Positions 32,189 through 39,803 of a stretch of DNA of 64,000 nucleotides are shown in pieces; position 1 is the stretch's first letter; every line of letters starts with the position of its first letter. Source of the stretch: Rhodobacter sp. 24-YEA-8. Its GTDB lineage: Bacteria > Pseudomonadota > Alphaproteobacteria > Rhodobacterales > Rhodobacteraceae. Position numbers and translations under genes: made by a program. The stretch spans positions 1 through 64,000 of the forward strand of contig NZ_FNSK01000006.1 of assembly GCF_900105075.1 (NCBI RefSeq). Reading direction: 5' to 3'. Under the pieces are notes generated by a model. That model had not been told where the DNA came from, did no database searches, and saw nothing but the letters and a program-made list of their open reading frames with translations.

Positions 32189-33205
32189 TCAGGCCTGTTT
32201 CACCGCAAGGCGGGCAAGGCCTGGCGGCTGCCCCGTTGCGCGTTTGAAGGCGCGGCTGAAGGCGGCCTGTGAACTGTAGCCCAGACGATGCGCCGCCTCT
32301 TCGATCCCGATCCCGCCCTGTGCGATCCATTGCCCGGCCAGCCGCATTCGCAGATCGGTGATATAGCGGATCGGCGTCAGGCCGGTCACCGCAAGGAACC
32401 GTTCGGCAAAGACCGAGCGCGAGGCGCCCATCTCATGGGCCATCGTGGCGACCGTCCAGGCCCGGCCCGGATCCTGGTGCAAAGCCAGCAGCACCCGGCC
32501 AAGTTTCGGATCGCGCAAAGCCTCGACCCAGCCTGAGGCGCTGCCACAGCCGCTTTCGACCCAGCCCCGGATGATCGAGGCCGCGACCACATCCGCCAGC
32601 CGCGCAAGGATGCCGGCAAAACCCGCGCGCCGGGTGCGGGCCTCACGCTCCATCGCCTCCAGCACCGGAAGGATTTCGGGCTGGCGGTCGGCAAGCTGGC
32701 TCAGCTGCATCACCTCGGGCATCATGCCGATCAACGGCAGCATGGTGCCAAGGTCGAGATCCATGCAGCCGCTGAACAGGATCACATCCTGGCTGCGGCA
32801 GGCCGCCTGATCACAGCTTTTGATCTCATCCACCGCGTCACAGATCGGCGCGCTGGCGAAATCGGCGAGGTCGCGCAGCGGCGCACCCGGCTGTGAGACC
32901 AGCGCATGTCCGGTACCGCGCGGCAGGAAAACCGCATCTCCACAGCCAATGCGGCGCGGCGTGCCGTCGATCACCAGCCAGGCCTCGCCCCTGGCCACGA
33001 AATGCAGCTGCGCCTTGCCGGGCGCGCCGCCGAATCCGATGCCAAAGGGGGCCGACAGCTGCATCCGGCGATAGCTGATGCCATTAAGCCGCATGCCCAT
33101 CAACAGCTCGCTCATCATGTCAGGGGTACTGGCACCGCCCGTTGGCAGCGTGGCATTGGGAGATCGGTCGAGCATGGCGGACGCCTGATCAAAAATTGCG
33201 GACAT
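32189..33205 (-). CDS. AraC-family regulator with cupin sensor domain
   Basis: The 338-residue protein has an N-terminal cupin_6-type domain (about residues 20-190: LHFVARGEAWLVIDG, GDAVFLPRGTGHAL). Its C-terminal AraC double helix-turn-helix reads TVATMAHEMGASRSVFAERFLAVTGLTPIRYI… IEEAAHRLGYSSQAAFSRAFKRATG. The frame extends to 33319, but MSAIFDQ at 33205 is the likely start. The gene is divergent from an MFS exporter gene (70-bp gap), the classical arrangement for an AraC regulator of an efflux pump. Confidence 0.88.
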   Translation of the reverse strand: MSAIFDQASAMLDRSPNATLPTGGASTPDMMSELLMGMRLNGISYRRMQLSAPFGIGFGGAPGKAQLHFVARGEAWLVIDGTPRRIGCGDAVFLPRGTGHALVSQPGAPLRDLADFASAPICDAVDEIKSCDQAACRSQDVILFSGCMDLDLGTMLPLIGMMPEVMQLSQLADRQPEILPVLEAMEREARTRRAGFAGILARLADVVAASIIRGWVESGCGSASGWVEALRDPKLGRVLLALHQDPGRAWTVATMAHEMGASRSVFAERFLAVTGLTPIRYITDLRMRLAGQWIAQGGIGIEEAAHRLGYSSQAAFSRAFKRATGQPPGLARLAVKQA

Positions 33206-33275
33206 GCCATCATAGATCGTCCGCAACAGGAAGGATAGACCACCAGTCCCGACTGACCTTCGAAAGTTCTGACAG

Positions 33276-34472
33276 ATGCACGGATCGCTCTCCCTCCCCG
33301 CCGGCCCTGACCGGATCACCCCGCGCTGGAGCGCCGTCTATGCGCTGAGCGTCGGTGTCTTTGGCCTGATCACCGCCGAATTCCTGCCGATGAGCCTGCT
33401 CACACCGATGGCAGAGGACCTGCAGATCAGCGAGGGCATGGCCGGCCAGGGCGTGACGGCGACTGCGGTGGTCGCGCTCTTCACCGGGCTTTTGATTGCC
33501 ACACTGACGCGGGGGATCGACCGGCGGCATGTGCTGCTGAGCTTTTCGGTCCTGCTGGTCGTGTCGAACCTTCTGGTGGCGACCGCGCTCAATTTCCCGA
33601 CCCTGCTGGCCGGGCGGCTTTTGCTTGGTGTGGCCATTGGCGGGTTCTGGACCATGTCGGCCGCGACCGCGATGCGGCTTGTGCCGGGCGAGGATGTGCC
33701 AAAAGCGCTGTCGCTGATCTTTGCCGGCGTCTCGCTGGCGACGGTTGTGTCGACACCGCTGGGCAGCTGGCTTGGCGCGCTGGTCGGCTGGCGCGCGGTG
33801 TTCCTCTGGTCGGCCGGGTTCGGCGCCATCGGGCTTTTGCTGCAATGGCGGACCCTGCCCATGATGGCCGCAACCGGAAGCGCAAGCATCGGCACCATCT
33901 TCCGCGTTCTGTTGCGCTCGGGCGTCTGGCAGGGGATCGTCTGCGTCACCCTGGTCTTCACCGGCCAGTTCGCGCTTTTCACCTTTATCCGGCCATTTAT
34001 CGAAACTGCCCTCGGCGCGAGTGTCGGCTGGCTTACGACCTTTCTGCTGGGCTTTGGTGTGGCGAATTTCATCGGCACATTGCTGGCCGGGCCGCTCCTG
34101 AAACGCAGTGTCAGCTTCACGCTTTTTGCCATGCCGCTGATCGCGGGTGTCTGCGCGCTGATCCTGTCGGGGCTTCATACTGCATCGCTGCTGAGCCTTG
34201 CTCTGATCGCGCTCTGGGGTATGGCCTTTGGCGGCGTGCCGGTGGCCTGGACGACCTGGAATACGCGGATCGCGCCGGATGATGCCGAAAGCGCCGGGGG
34301 TCTGATCGTGGCCGCGATCCAGTTCGCCATCGCGCTTGGTGCGGCAAGTGGCGGCGTTATTTACGACACGACCGGGGCGAACGGGGTCTATGCTTTCGGC
34401 GGGATGCTTCTGGTTCTCGCCGGTCTGCTGATCGCGCTTGGGGTGCGCGCCCCGGCTGCGGCGCCGGCCTGA
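33276..34472 (+). CDS. MFS transporter, DHA1 family (drug/nucleoside-efflux type)
   Basis: The 398-residue carrier has 12 hydrophobic segments, with the DHA1-type AEFLPMSLLTPMAEDL in helix 1-2 and the loop ATLTRGIDRRHVLL (motif A region). The C-terminal half shows GPLLKRSV. Overall it resembles NepI/YdhP-like exporters. It is divergently transcribed from the cupin-AraC regulator, which probably controls it. A hairpin follows the stop codon. Confidence 0.87.
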   Translation: MHGSLSLPAGPDRITPRWSAVYALSVGVFGLITAEFLPMSLLTPMAEDLQISEGMAGQGVTATAVVALFTGLLIATLTRGIDRRHVLLSFSVLLVVSNLLVATALNFPTLLAGRLLLGVAIGGFWTMSAATAMRLVPGEDVPKALSLIFAGVSLATVVSTPLGSWLGALVGWRAVFLWSAGFGAIGLLLQWRTLPMMAATGSASIGTIFRVLLRSGVWQGIVCVTLVFTGQFALFTFIRPFIETALGASVGWLTTFLLGFGVANFIGTLLAGPLLKRSVSFTLFAMPLIAGVCALILSGLHTASLLSLALIALWGMAFGGVPVAWTTWNTRIAPDDAESAGGLIVAAIQFAIALGAASGGVIYDTTGANGVYAFGGMLLVLAGLLIALGVRAPAAAPA

Positions 34473-34480
34473 ACATGCGT

Positions 34481-34506
34481 GGTGCCGGGGGTCTGATCCC
34501 GGCACC
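34481..34506 (+). terminator. Hairpin after the DHA1 MFS gene
   Basis: GGTGCCGGG (34481-34489) pairs perfectly with CCCGGCACC (34498-34506) around an 8-nt loop, 8 bp after the stop codon. It lacks a U-tract, as many terminators in this lineage do. Confidence 0.5.
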
Positions 34507-34650
34507 CGTCCAGCACAGGGGCCGCGCGGGCAGCTGCGGCCCGATGCATCAGAGCCCTGCCTGCCGGGGCGGCTTCCCGGCTGTCGGCAAACAGAAAATC
34601 CTGCCTGCCTGAATGCCCGGCTTTGGTTTCCGCACTGCGGCACTGACCCT

Positions 34651-34668
34651 GTATTTGAAATCAAATAC
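34651..34668. promoter_or_regulatory. Perfect palindromic operator GTATTTGA-AA-TCAAATAC
   Basis: Two perfect 8-bp arms flank a 2-bp centre, AT-rich in a GC-rich genome and just upstream of a TATACT-like -10 (34682-34687). Its position about 180 bp before the NtaA-type gene suggests control of that gene. No adjacent dedicated regulator binds here obviously, so the regulator is unknown. Confidence 0.6.
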
Positions 34669-34849
34669 CCGCATCGGCAGCTATACTCATCGCATCAAAG
34701 CGGCCCCACCCGCAGCGCCCCCACGCCCGCAATTTTCAGCCGAGGCAAGATGTCTTTCCCTTTGGCAATGAGGCCAGGCCCGGGGCTCTGCCCGGTTGCG
34801 AAATGTCGCGCCTGAGCCCCCCTGTCCCGCCTCAATCCCGGACCTTACG

Positions 34850-36220
34850 ATGACCAAGAGACTGATTTTCAATGCCTTCTGCATGAATGCTTTGTCGCAT
34901 GTCTATCACGGCTACTGGCGCCATCCCGAAAGCCGTCAGGTCGATTTCAACGATCTGAAGGTCTGGACCGATCTCGCCCGGCTGCTGGAAGAGGCGCGGT
35001 TTGACGGGTTGTTTCTGGCCGATGTGATGGGCGTCGACCCGGTCTATAACAACAGCCGCGACATTTATATCGAACAGGGTATCCATTTCCCCTCGAATGA
35101 TCCGTCAATCCTCGTGGGCGCGCTGGCGGCTGCGACCGAACATCTGGGGCTGATGTTCACCTCGTCGATCATCCAGGCGCATCCGGTCGAATTCGCCCGC
35201 CGCGTCTCGACGCTGGACCATTACACGAAAGGCCGCGTCGGCTGGAATATCGTCACTTCGGCCAATAAGGCCTCGGCGGATCTGTTCGGCCATGACGGGC
35301 TTACGCGGCATGATGATCGCTATGCCTGGGCGCAGGATTATGTCGAGGCCACCTACAGACTCTGGGAGGGCTCCTGGCAGGAGGGCGCGCTGCTGAAAGA
35401 CCGGGCGGGGGGTCGTTTCGCCGATCCGGCGCTGGTGCATGACATTCATCACCAGGGGCCGCGCTACCGTATCAGGGGCGTGCATAGTTCGACCCCATCG
35501 CCGCAGCGGACGCCGTTTCTGGTCCAGGCCGGGTCATCGCCCAGCGGGCGTGCCTTTGCCGCGGCCCATGCCGAGGCGACTTTTATCGTGGCCCTGACGC
35601 CGGATGGCGCGCGGCGTGCGATTGCCGATATCTACAGCCAGTTGCCTGCCAATGGCCGTGCCCCCGGCGATATCCTGTTCTTCCAGGGGTTGTCTTTCGT
35701 GATCGGCTCGACCGATGAAGAGGCGCAGCGCAAGGCGCGCGAAGCCGATGACTGGGTCAATTTCGACGCGCTTTCGGCACATGTCGGGCGGGACCTCGGC
35801 GTGGATCTGGCAAGGCTGGACCCTGATCAGCCGGTGCGCGAGCTGAAGATCGAAGGGTTGCAGGGCTTCACCACCTTTGTTGAAGAGGCCAATCCCGGCA
35901 AGGTGGTGCGGCTGCGTGATCTGAGCACGGCGATGAGCTATAATGGCCGCATCATCGGCTCGCCCGAGACCATCGCGGACCGGCTGGCAGAGTGGCGCGA
36001 CGCCGGGATTGACGGGGTGAACATCGCCTATCAGACCCTGCCGGGCAGCTTTGCCGATTTCGCGCAACATGTGATGCCGGTTCTGCGCCAGCGCGGGCTG
36101 GCACAGACCGATTATGCGCCGGGCACCTTGCGCGAAAAGCTGTTTCCCGGCCGGGGCGCGCTGCTTGGCCCCGGCCATCCGGCCGCCGCGCATCGCGTTC
36201 CGGCCCTGCTGCCAGCGTGA
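34850..36220 (+). CDS. LLM-class flavin-dependent monooxygenase, NtaA/SnaA/DszA family
   Basis: The 456-residue luciferase-like enzyme has FNAFCMNALSHVYHGYWRHP at its N-terminus, FDGLFLADVMG (about 60), TSSIIQAHPVEFARRVSTLDHYTKGRVGWNIVTS-like flavin/substrate segment (about 105-138) and LVQAGSSPSGRAFAA (about 223). This matches FMNH2-dependent oxygenases of nitrilotriacetate, dibenzothiophene sulfone and related compounds. Such enzymes need a flavin reductase; none is adjacent, so one elsewhere must serve. ATG 34850 is chosen by the family N-terminus (frame open to 34796). It converges on the thioredoxin-reductase-like gene. Confidence 0.88.
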   Translation: MTKRLIFNAFCMNALSHVYHGYWRHPESRQVDFNDLKVWTDLARLLEEARFDGLFLADVMGVDPVYNNSRDIYIEQGIHFPSNDPSILVGALAAATEHLGLMFTSSIIQAHPVEFARRVSTLDHYTKGRVGWNIVTSANKASADLFGHDGLTRHDDRYAWAQDYVEATYRLWEGSWQEGALLKDRAGGRFADPALVHDIHHQGPRYRIRGVHSSTPSPQRTPFLVQAGSSPSGRAFAAAHAEATFIVALTPDGARRAIADIYSQLPANGRAPGDILFFQGLSFVIGSTDEEAQRKAREADDWVNFDALSAHVGRDLGVDLARLDPDQPVRELKIEGLQGFTTFVEEANPGKVVRLRDLSTAMSYNGRIIGSPETIADRLAEWRDAGIDGVNIAYQTLPGSFADFAQHVMPVLRQRGLAQTDYAPGTLREKLFPGRGALLGPGHPAAAHRVPALLPA

Positions 36221-36248
36221 GATGCCGGGGGCTCAGCCTCGGGATCTC
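36219..36248. terminator. Imperfect hairpin between converging genes
   Basis: GAGATGCCGGGG (36219-36230) pairs with CCTCGGGATCTC (36237-36248) with two mismatches. It overlaps the stop codons of both converging genes. This suggests a compact bidirectional terminator without long U-tracts. Confidence 0.45.
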
Positions 36249-37134
36249 ACCCTTCCGGCCAGACAAGCGAGCGATGGATCTGCGCCCCGGCCCAGGCGCC
36301 ATCGCCCACCGCCAGCGAGACCGAATGCGGCGCGCGGGCGGTATCGCCGCAGGCAAAGACACCGGAAATCGTGGTCTCCTTGCTGTCGCCGGTGAGGATC
36401 TGGCGGCCCATCGGCGTCTCGGTCATCGCGCAGCCAAAGTCTTCGGCCAGAGGGCAGGCCGGCGAGGTGCGCGTCGCGGTGAAGAGCCCGGCAAACTGCA
36501 GCACCCGGCCATCTGTCAGTTCAAGATCGGCGTGTCCGGAAAGGCGGGCAATCGGGGTCGCCTCGATCTCTGCACCGCGCCGCGCCAGATCCGCGCGCTC
36601 TGCCGCATCGGGCGCGCAGAGGCCGTGGGTCAGAAAGGTGACCGCGCCCCATTCCGGCAGCAATTGCGCCTGATGCAAAGACATCGGCCCCGTGGCGATG
36701 ACACCGATCCGGCCCTGATCAAGCTCATAGCCATGGCAATAGGGGCAGTGAAACACCGATTTGCCCCAGCGTTCCGCAAGTCCCGGGATTTCGGGGAGCT
36801 GATCTTTCACACCACTGGCAAACAGCAGACGCCGACCCTGGACGGGATCTCCCGCCGCCAGGGCAACCTGGAACCGGTCACGCTGGCCGGAGACCCCTGA
36901 GGCCTCGTCCCTGATCCAGGTCAGGGTCGGATAGGCCAGCAGCTGGTCGCGCGCCTGTGACCAGATCAGCGCCGGGTCGACCCCATCCTGGCCCAGAAAC
37001 CCGTGTGACTGGCCGGCAAAGCGGTTGCGCCTTTCGCCCGCGTCGATCACCGTCACTTTGCGGCGCGCGCGCAGCAGTTGCAGGGCGGCTGCCATTCCGG
37101 CGTAGCTGCCCCCGATTACGATCACATCCTGCAT
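36247..37134 (-). CDS. Thioredoxin-reductase-like NAD(P)/FAD oxidoreductase
   Basis: The 295-residue protein has FAD Rossmann motif VIGGSYAGMAAA (about residue 5), redox-active CPYC in FHCPYCHGYE (about 127-136) and the C-terminal FAD motif FACGDTARAP (about 263). It resembles thioredoxin-reductase-like proteins of low molecular weight whose partner protein is unknown. The start is set at MQDVIVIGG (37134), 4 nt after the stop of the upstream Rrf2 gene. The pairing suggests redox- or iron-sulphur-responsive control. Confidence 0.88.
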   Translation of the reverse strand: MQDVIVIGGSYAGMAAALQLLRARRKVTVIDAGERRNRFAGQSHGFLGQDGVDPALIWSQARDQLLAYPTLTWIRDEASGVSGQRDRFQVALAAGDPVQGRRLLFASGVKDQLPEIPGLAERWGKSVFHCPYCHGYELDQGRIGVIATGPMSLHQAQLLPEWGAVTFLTHGLCAPDAAERADLARRGAEIEATPIARLSGHADLELTDGRVLQFAGLFTATRTSPACPLAEDFGCAMTETPMGRQILTGDSKETTISGVFACGDTARAPHSVSLAVGDGAWAGAQIHRSLVWPEG

Positions 37135-37138
37135 CTTT

Positions 37139-37582
37139 CTACTCCTGAGCGGCCCGCCTTGCGGCATGACGGCGGGCGAAATCCCCGGCCAGATCGGCGA
37201 GGGAAACGGCGGCGAAACGCTTCAGCAGCAGCGTCTCGGCCTCTTCGAAAGCGTGGTCCAGCGCCGCATTCACCGCTTGTTCAACGAGGCAGTCCGGCGT
37301 CTCGTTGCGATTGCCGATGGCGAAGATCGCGGGCTCCCCCAGGGCCTCATGCAGCTGGCGCAGGCTGACTGTCCTGAGATCGGCCGAGATCCGCCAGCCC
37401 CCGGCATGGCCGCGCGCGGCAGCCACCAGACCGGCTTCGCGCAGCAGCCCCATGGTGCGGCGCACCACGACCGGGTTGGTGCCAAGGCAGAGGCCGAGCG
37501 CCTCGGATGTCATGGGCCCGTCATGCTCTGCCATATGCAAAAGCGCATGCAGGACCGAGGAAAGGCGGCTGTCACGTTTCAT
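37139..37582 (-). CDS. Rrf2-family transcriptional regulator
   Basis: The 147-residue protein has an Rrf2 winged helix (SSVLHALLHMAEHDGPMTSEALGLCL… VVVRRTMGLLREAGLVAAARGHAGGW, residues about 7-62). Members such as IscR and NsrR bind an iron-sulphur cluster through three cysteines in the 90-110 region. Here only one cysteine (TPDCLVEQ) is visible there, so this one may sense by thiol oxidation or bind no cluster. It is in an operon with the CPYC oxidoreductase. Confidence 0.9.
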   Translation of the reverse strand: MKRDSRLSSVLHALLHMAEHDGPMTSEALGLCLGTNPVVVRRTMGLLREAGLVAAARGHAGGWRISADLRTVSLRQLHEALGEPAIFAIGNRNETPDCLVEQAVNAALDHAFEEAETLLLKRFAAVSLADLAGDFARRHAARRAAQE

Positions 37583-37589
37583 GTAACTT

Positions 37590-37612
37590 CATATGTTTCA
37601 AATTGGGATATG
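37590..37612 (-). promoter_or_regulatory. Repeated ACATAT half-sites upstream of the Rrf2 gene
   Basis: On the minus strand ACATAT occurs twice, 17 bp apart start to start, with CCCAATTTGAA between, directly upstream of the Rrf2 ATG. The region is AT-rich and would overlap the promoter. It is a candidate autoregulatory site, based on repetition and position only. Confidence 0.35.
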
Positions 37613-37672
37613 TGTCAAGAGGGCCGCCGAAACCACGCGCGCATCGCGGCCCGGGGGCGGGCTAAGATGCGT

Positions 37673-38998
37673 TCAGTCTGCCATGATGCTGCTGCGCGCC
37701 TGGTCGAATGCGTCACGCAGCGCCGGGTGGCCCGTCAGCGCCTCGATCGCATAGGCATTGAGGAACTGGCGACCCGCGAACAAGCGCCGGTCAACCGGGC
37801 TGAGCGCCGCCTCTTCGCAGATCGGCCGCCACAGGGTCGCAATCGTTTCGATCTGGTGCTGCATCAATGCCAGTGCCGCCGCCTCGCTCAGATGGAAATC
37901 AGATGCGGCAGTCAGGCAGGTCGCCAGGCGGCTTGCGCGCGCGGTGCCCTTGATCAGCATCGCCTGACTGGCCTCTCTGCCTGTCCGGCCCTGGGGGCAG
38001 ATGTCATAGGCCGGTGTCAGGCTCAGCATCCTGCCATCCCAGAAGGCAGCATGGTTCCTCGCATGATCATCGGTATTGCCGCAAAGCACATTGAAACAGA
38101 TCCGCGCGTAAAGCTCGTGCAGCGTCGCCTTCGGATCGGTAAAACGGTGGCGGATCAGCTCTGCCAGATCCTCGTAAGAGGCATAGCGGGCCATCATCTC
38201 GTCAAGCCCGAGCATGGTCAGGGCCGAGACCATCGCCTGCCTTGTCCAGCCATGGCCCGTATGCCGCCGGTCAAAGCGTTCGATCAGAAGCACATCCTTA
38301 TGTGCGGCGCGGGTCAGCTGCACGGGGGCAACATTCAGGCCACAGGCCCGCGCCAGTCGCATGGCAATGAACTCGGCCTTCACCACGCTGTAGGTGTCAT
38401 TGCTGGCGGAAAACTTGGCGATGAATTTCCGATCGCCGTCGTCAATCAGCGCCTTGGGCCGCGCGCCCCCGATCGAAGTGCCGTGATTGAGCGCCTGATC
38501 CAGCGCCGGCGGCAGCGGTATACCCTGTTCGATCAGGGCCGCAGCCTCTGTCAGTTCGCCGAGCGAGGCCTCGGTGGCAAGCCGCGGAATATATTCCGTT
38601 GCCGAAGCCTGAAAATCCAGCGCACCGATCCGGTCTGATCCCGAGTTCAGAAGAAAGGTCAGCTCGCTCAGTTCCGGCACATCCGGGGCATCCGGGCGTC
38701 TGGCCGTCAGCCGGTTGAGGATCACCCGGCGCCCCCAGGCATCCGGCGAGCCGTCGCGGATCGCGCTGGCCATCTGCAGACCGGGTGCCGGTTCGATCAG
38801 CCCCTCGCGCAGCGGCAGTTCGGGGGTGTAAAGTGCAATTGCCCCGGCCAGGCGCCGGTAGCTTGCGCCATAGGTGAAATTCAGCCGCTGGCCGTCGCGG
38901 TCGAGACGCCCGGCCACAACCGGCTCTGTCGCATCCGGCAGCCAGACCCAGACATAAGCGCTTGTCGGGGCGCTGAAGGGCGTGTCAGAAGTCATCAT
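37673..38998 (-). CDS. hipA: HipA-family serine/threonine kinase toxin
   Basis: The 441-residue protein has the HipA N-terminal domain followed by the kinase core. The glycine-rich, autophosphorylatable loop TSIGGARPKALI lies at about residue 180, the ATP lysine region in FIAKFSAS, LLIERFDRR, catalytic NTDDHARNHAAF (about 312-323) and the metal-binding DICPQG. HipA kinases inactivate glutamyl-tRNA synthetase or other targets and induce dormancy when not neutralised. Catalytic residues look intact. The gene overlaps the HipB-type antitoxin gene by 14 nt. Confidence 0.92.
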   Translation of the reverse strand: MMTSDTPFSAPTSAYVWVWLPDATEPVVAGRLDRDGQRLNFTYGASYRRLAGAIALYTPELPLREGLIEPAPGLQMASAIRDGSPDAWGRRVILNRLTARRPDAPDVPELSELTFLLNSGSDRIGALDFQASATEYIPRLATEASLGELTEAAALIEQGIPLPPALDQALNHGTSIGGARPKALIDDGDRKFIAKFSASNDTYSVVKAEFIAMRLARACGLNVAPVQLTRAAHKDVLLIERFDRRHTGHGWTRQAMVSALTMLGLDEMMARYASYEDLAELIRHRFTDPKATLHELYARICFNVLCGNTDDHARNHAAFWDGRMLSLTPAYDICPQGRTGREASQAMLIKGTARASRLATCLTAASDFHLSEAAALALMQHQIETIATLWRPICEEAALSPVDRRLFAGRQFLNAYAIEALTGHPALRDAFDQARSSIMAD

Positions 38999-39317
38999 CA
39001 GCCTCCTTCACGCTGCGGCGAACCGCTTTCGGCAGCAAAGCCAGCTTTTCGCCCAGATGCGCATTTTGTAGCTTCAGGCCGCGTTCCCCTTCGCCAAACA
39101 GCGCGACACCGACCAGCGCCGCGACCTCGAACACCGTACCGATCTCGGGACCGGGCGCGCCCTTTTCGATATTGGAAAGCGTGGTGCGGCTGATCCCGGC
39201 CCGATCGGCAAGATCCTGTGCCGTCAGCCCGCGTTCAGCCCGGCCAATGCGGATCAGGCGACCCAGCATCAGGAGCGCCTCGCGGGTGACGCGGGAATAG
39301 GTTCTTCTGCGCGGCAT
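38985..39317 (-). CDS. hipB: HipB-type XRE-family antitoxin
   Basis: About 110 residues with helix-turn-helix LTAQDLADRAGISRTTLSNIEKG (about residues 31-53) and a C-terminal tail. The frame is open to 39377, but that start would lie inside an operator-like repeat. MPRRRTYSR at 39317, behind AAGG, gives a normal-sized antitoxin. It binds and neutralises HipA and represses its own operon at the TCC-N8-GGA sites just upstream. Confidence 0.88.
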   Translation of the reverse strand: MPRRRTYSRVTREALLMLGRLIRIGRAERGLTAQDLADRAGISRTTLSNIEKGAPGPEIGTVFEVAALVGVALFGEGERGLKLQNAHLGEKLALLPKAVRRSVKEADDDF

Positions 39318-39329
39318 GACGGGGCCTTG

Positions 39330-39456
39330 TCCGGTTTTCCCGACATAAGACGTGATCGGGTCCATAAGTCCGGACATGATGCTGCTGCGGCCGGACCCTT
39401 GTCAACGAATGATCATTAAACTGAACATAAAAGCGTATCACGTCCATAATTCTGGA
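39330..39456. promoter_or_regulatory. HipB operators, TCC-N8-GGA
   Basis: Two near-identical sites occur: TCCATAAGTCCGGA (39361-39374) and TCCATAATTCTGGA (39443-39456). Both show TCC-N8-GGA, the core of the Escherichia coli HipB operator (TATCCN8GGATA), and both are flanked by G…CAT. A third degenerate copy (TCC-N8-CGA, 39330-39343) lies about three helical turns from the first. They sit directly upstream of the HipB start and reach into the end of the DUF3325 gene. Confidence 0.75.
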
Positions 39457-39803
39457 CATAAAATCCTGGCAAGGCCAGCGCCAAGCATCACCAGCGCCGG
39501 CAGAAACGGCAGAAGGCGGCGGTTCTTCCCGGTTGCGTAAGTCAGCACCATTGCCAGCGCGAAGGCCGAGACGGTCAGAAGCCCCAGCCAGGCCGAGACT
39601 GCAATCGCCGGGTTGGACCGGGCCCGCATCGCGCCCAGAAAAGACAGGCTCAGAAAAACGATGCCGGCCAGGCGGAAGAGGTGCTTTGCCGCCTCGCCCG
39701 GCTTCCCGCCGCGCAGTTCCTCGTGATGGCGCGGCATCGCAAGGGCAAGGGCGGTGAAACCGGCATAGCTCAGGATCAGGGCAGACCACGCATACATGAT
39801 CAT
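39438..39803 (-). CDS. DUF3325 membrane protein
   Basis: This 121-residue protein has four hydrophobic segments and the opening MYAWSALILSYAGFTALALAMPRHHEEL, which matches the DUF3325 family found next to TonB receptors and PepSY proteins in siderophore regions. The frame is open to 39965, but the start at 39803 overlaps the PepSY gene stop as ATGA. Its 3' end runs into the second HipB-type operator (39443-39456), so repression there could affect only the hip promoter. Biochemical role unknown. Confidence 0.82.
   Translation of the reverse strand: MIMYAWSALILSYAGFTALALAMPRHHEELRGGKPGEAAKHLFRLAGIVFLSLSFLGAMRARSNPAIAVSAWLGLLTVSAFALAMVLTYATGKNRRLLPFLPALVMLGAGLARILCPELWT

Larger units (their letters stand above)
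34473..34849. other. 377-bp gap upstream of the NtaA-type monooxygenase
   Basis: There is no convincing gene here. The gap contains a terminator-like hairpin right after the MFS stop, a perfect palindrome at 34651-34668 and a CTATACT -10-like hexamer at 34681. It is therefore probably the promoter region of the flavin monooxygenase gene. Confidence 0.5.
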
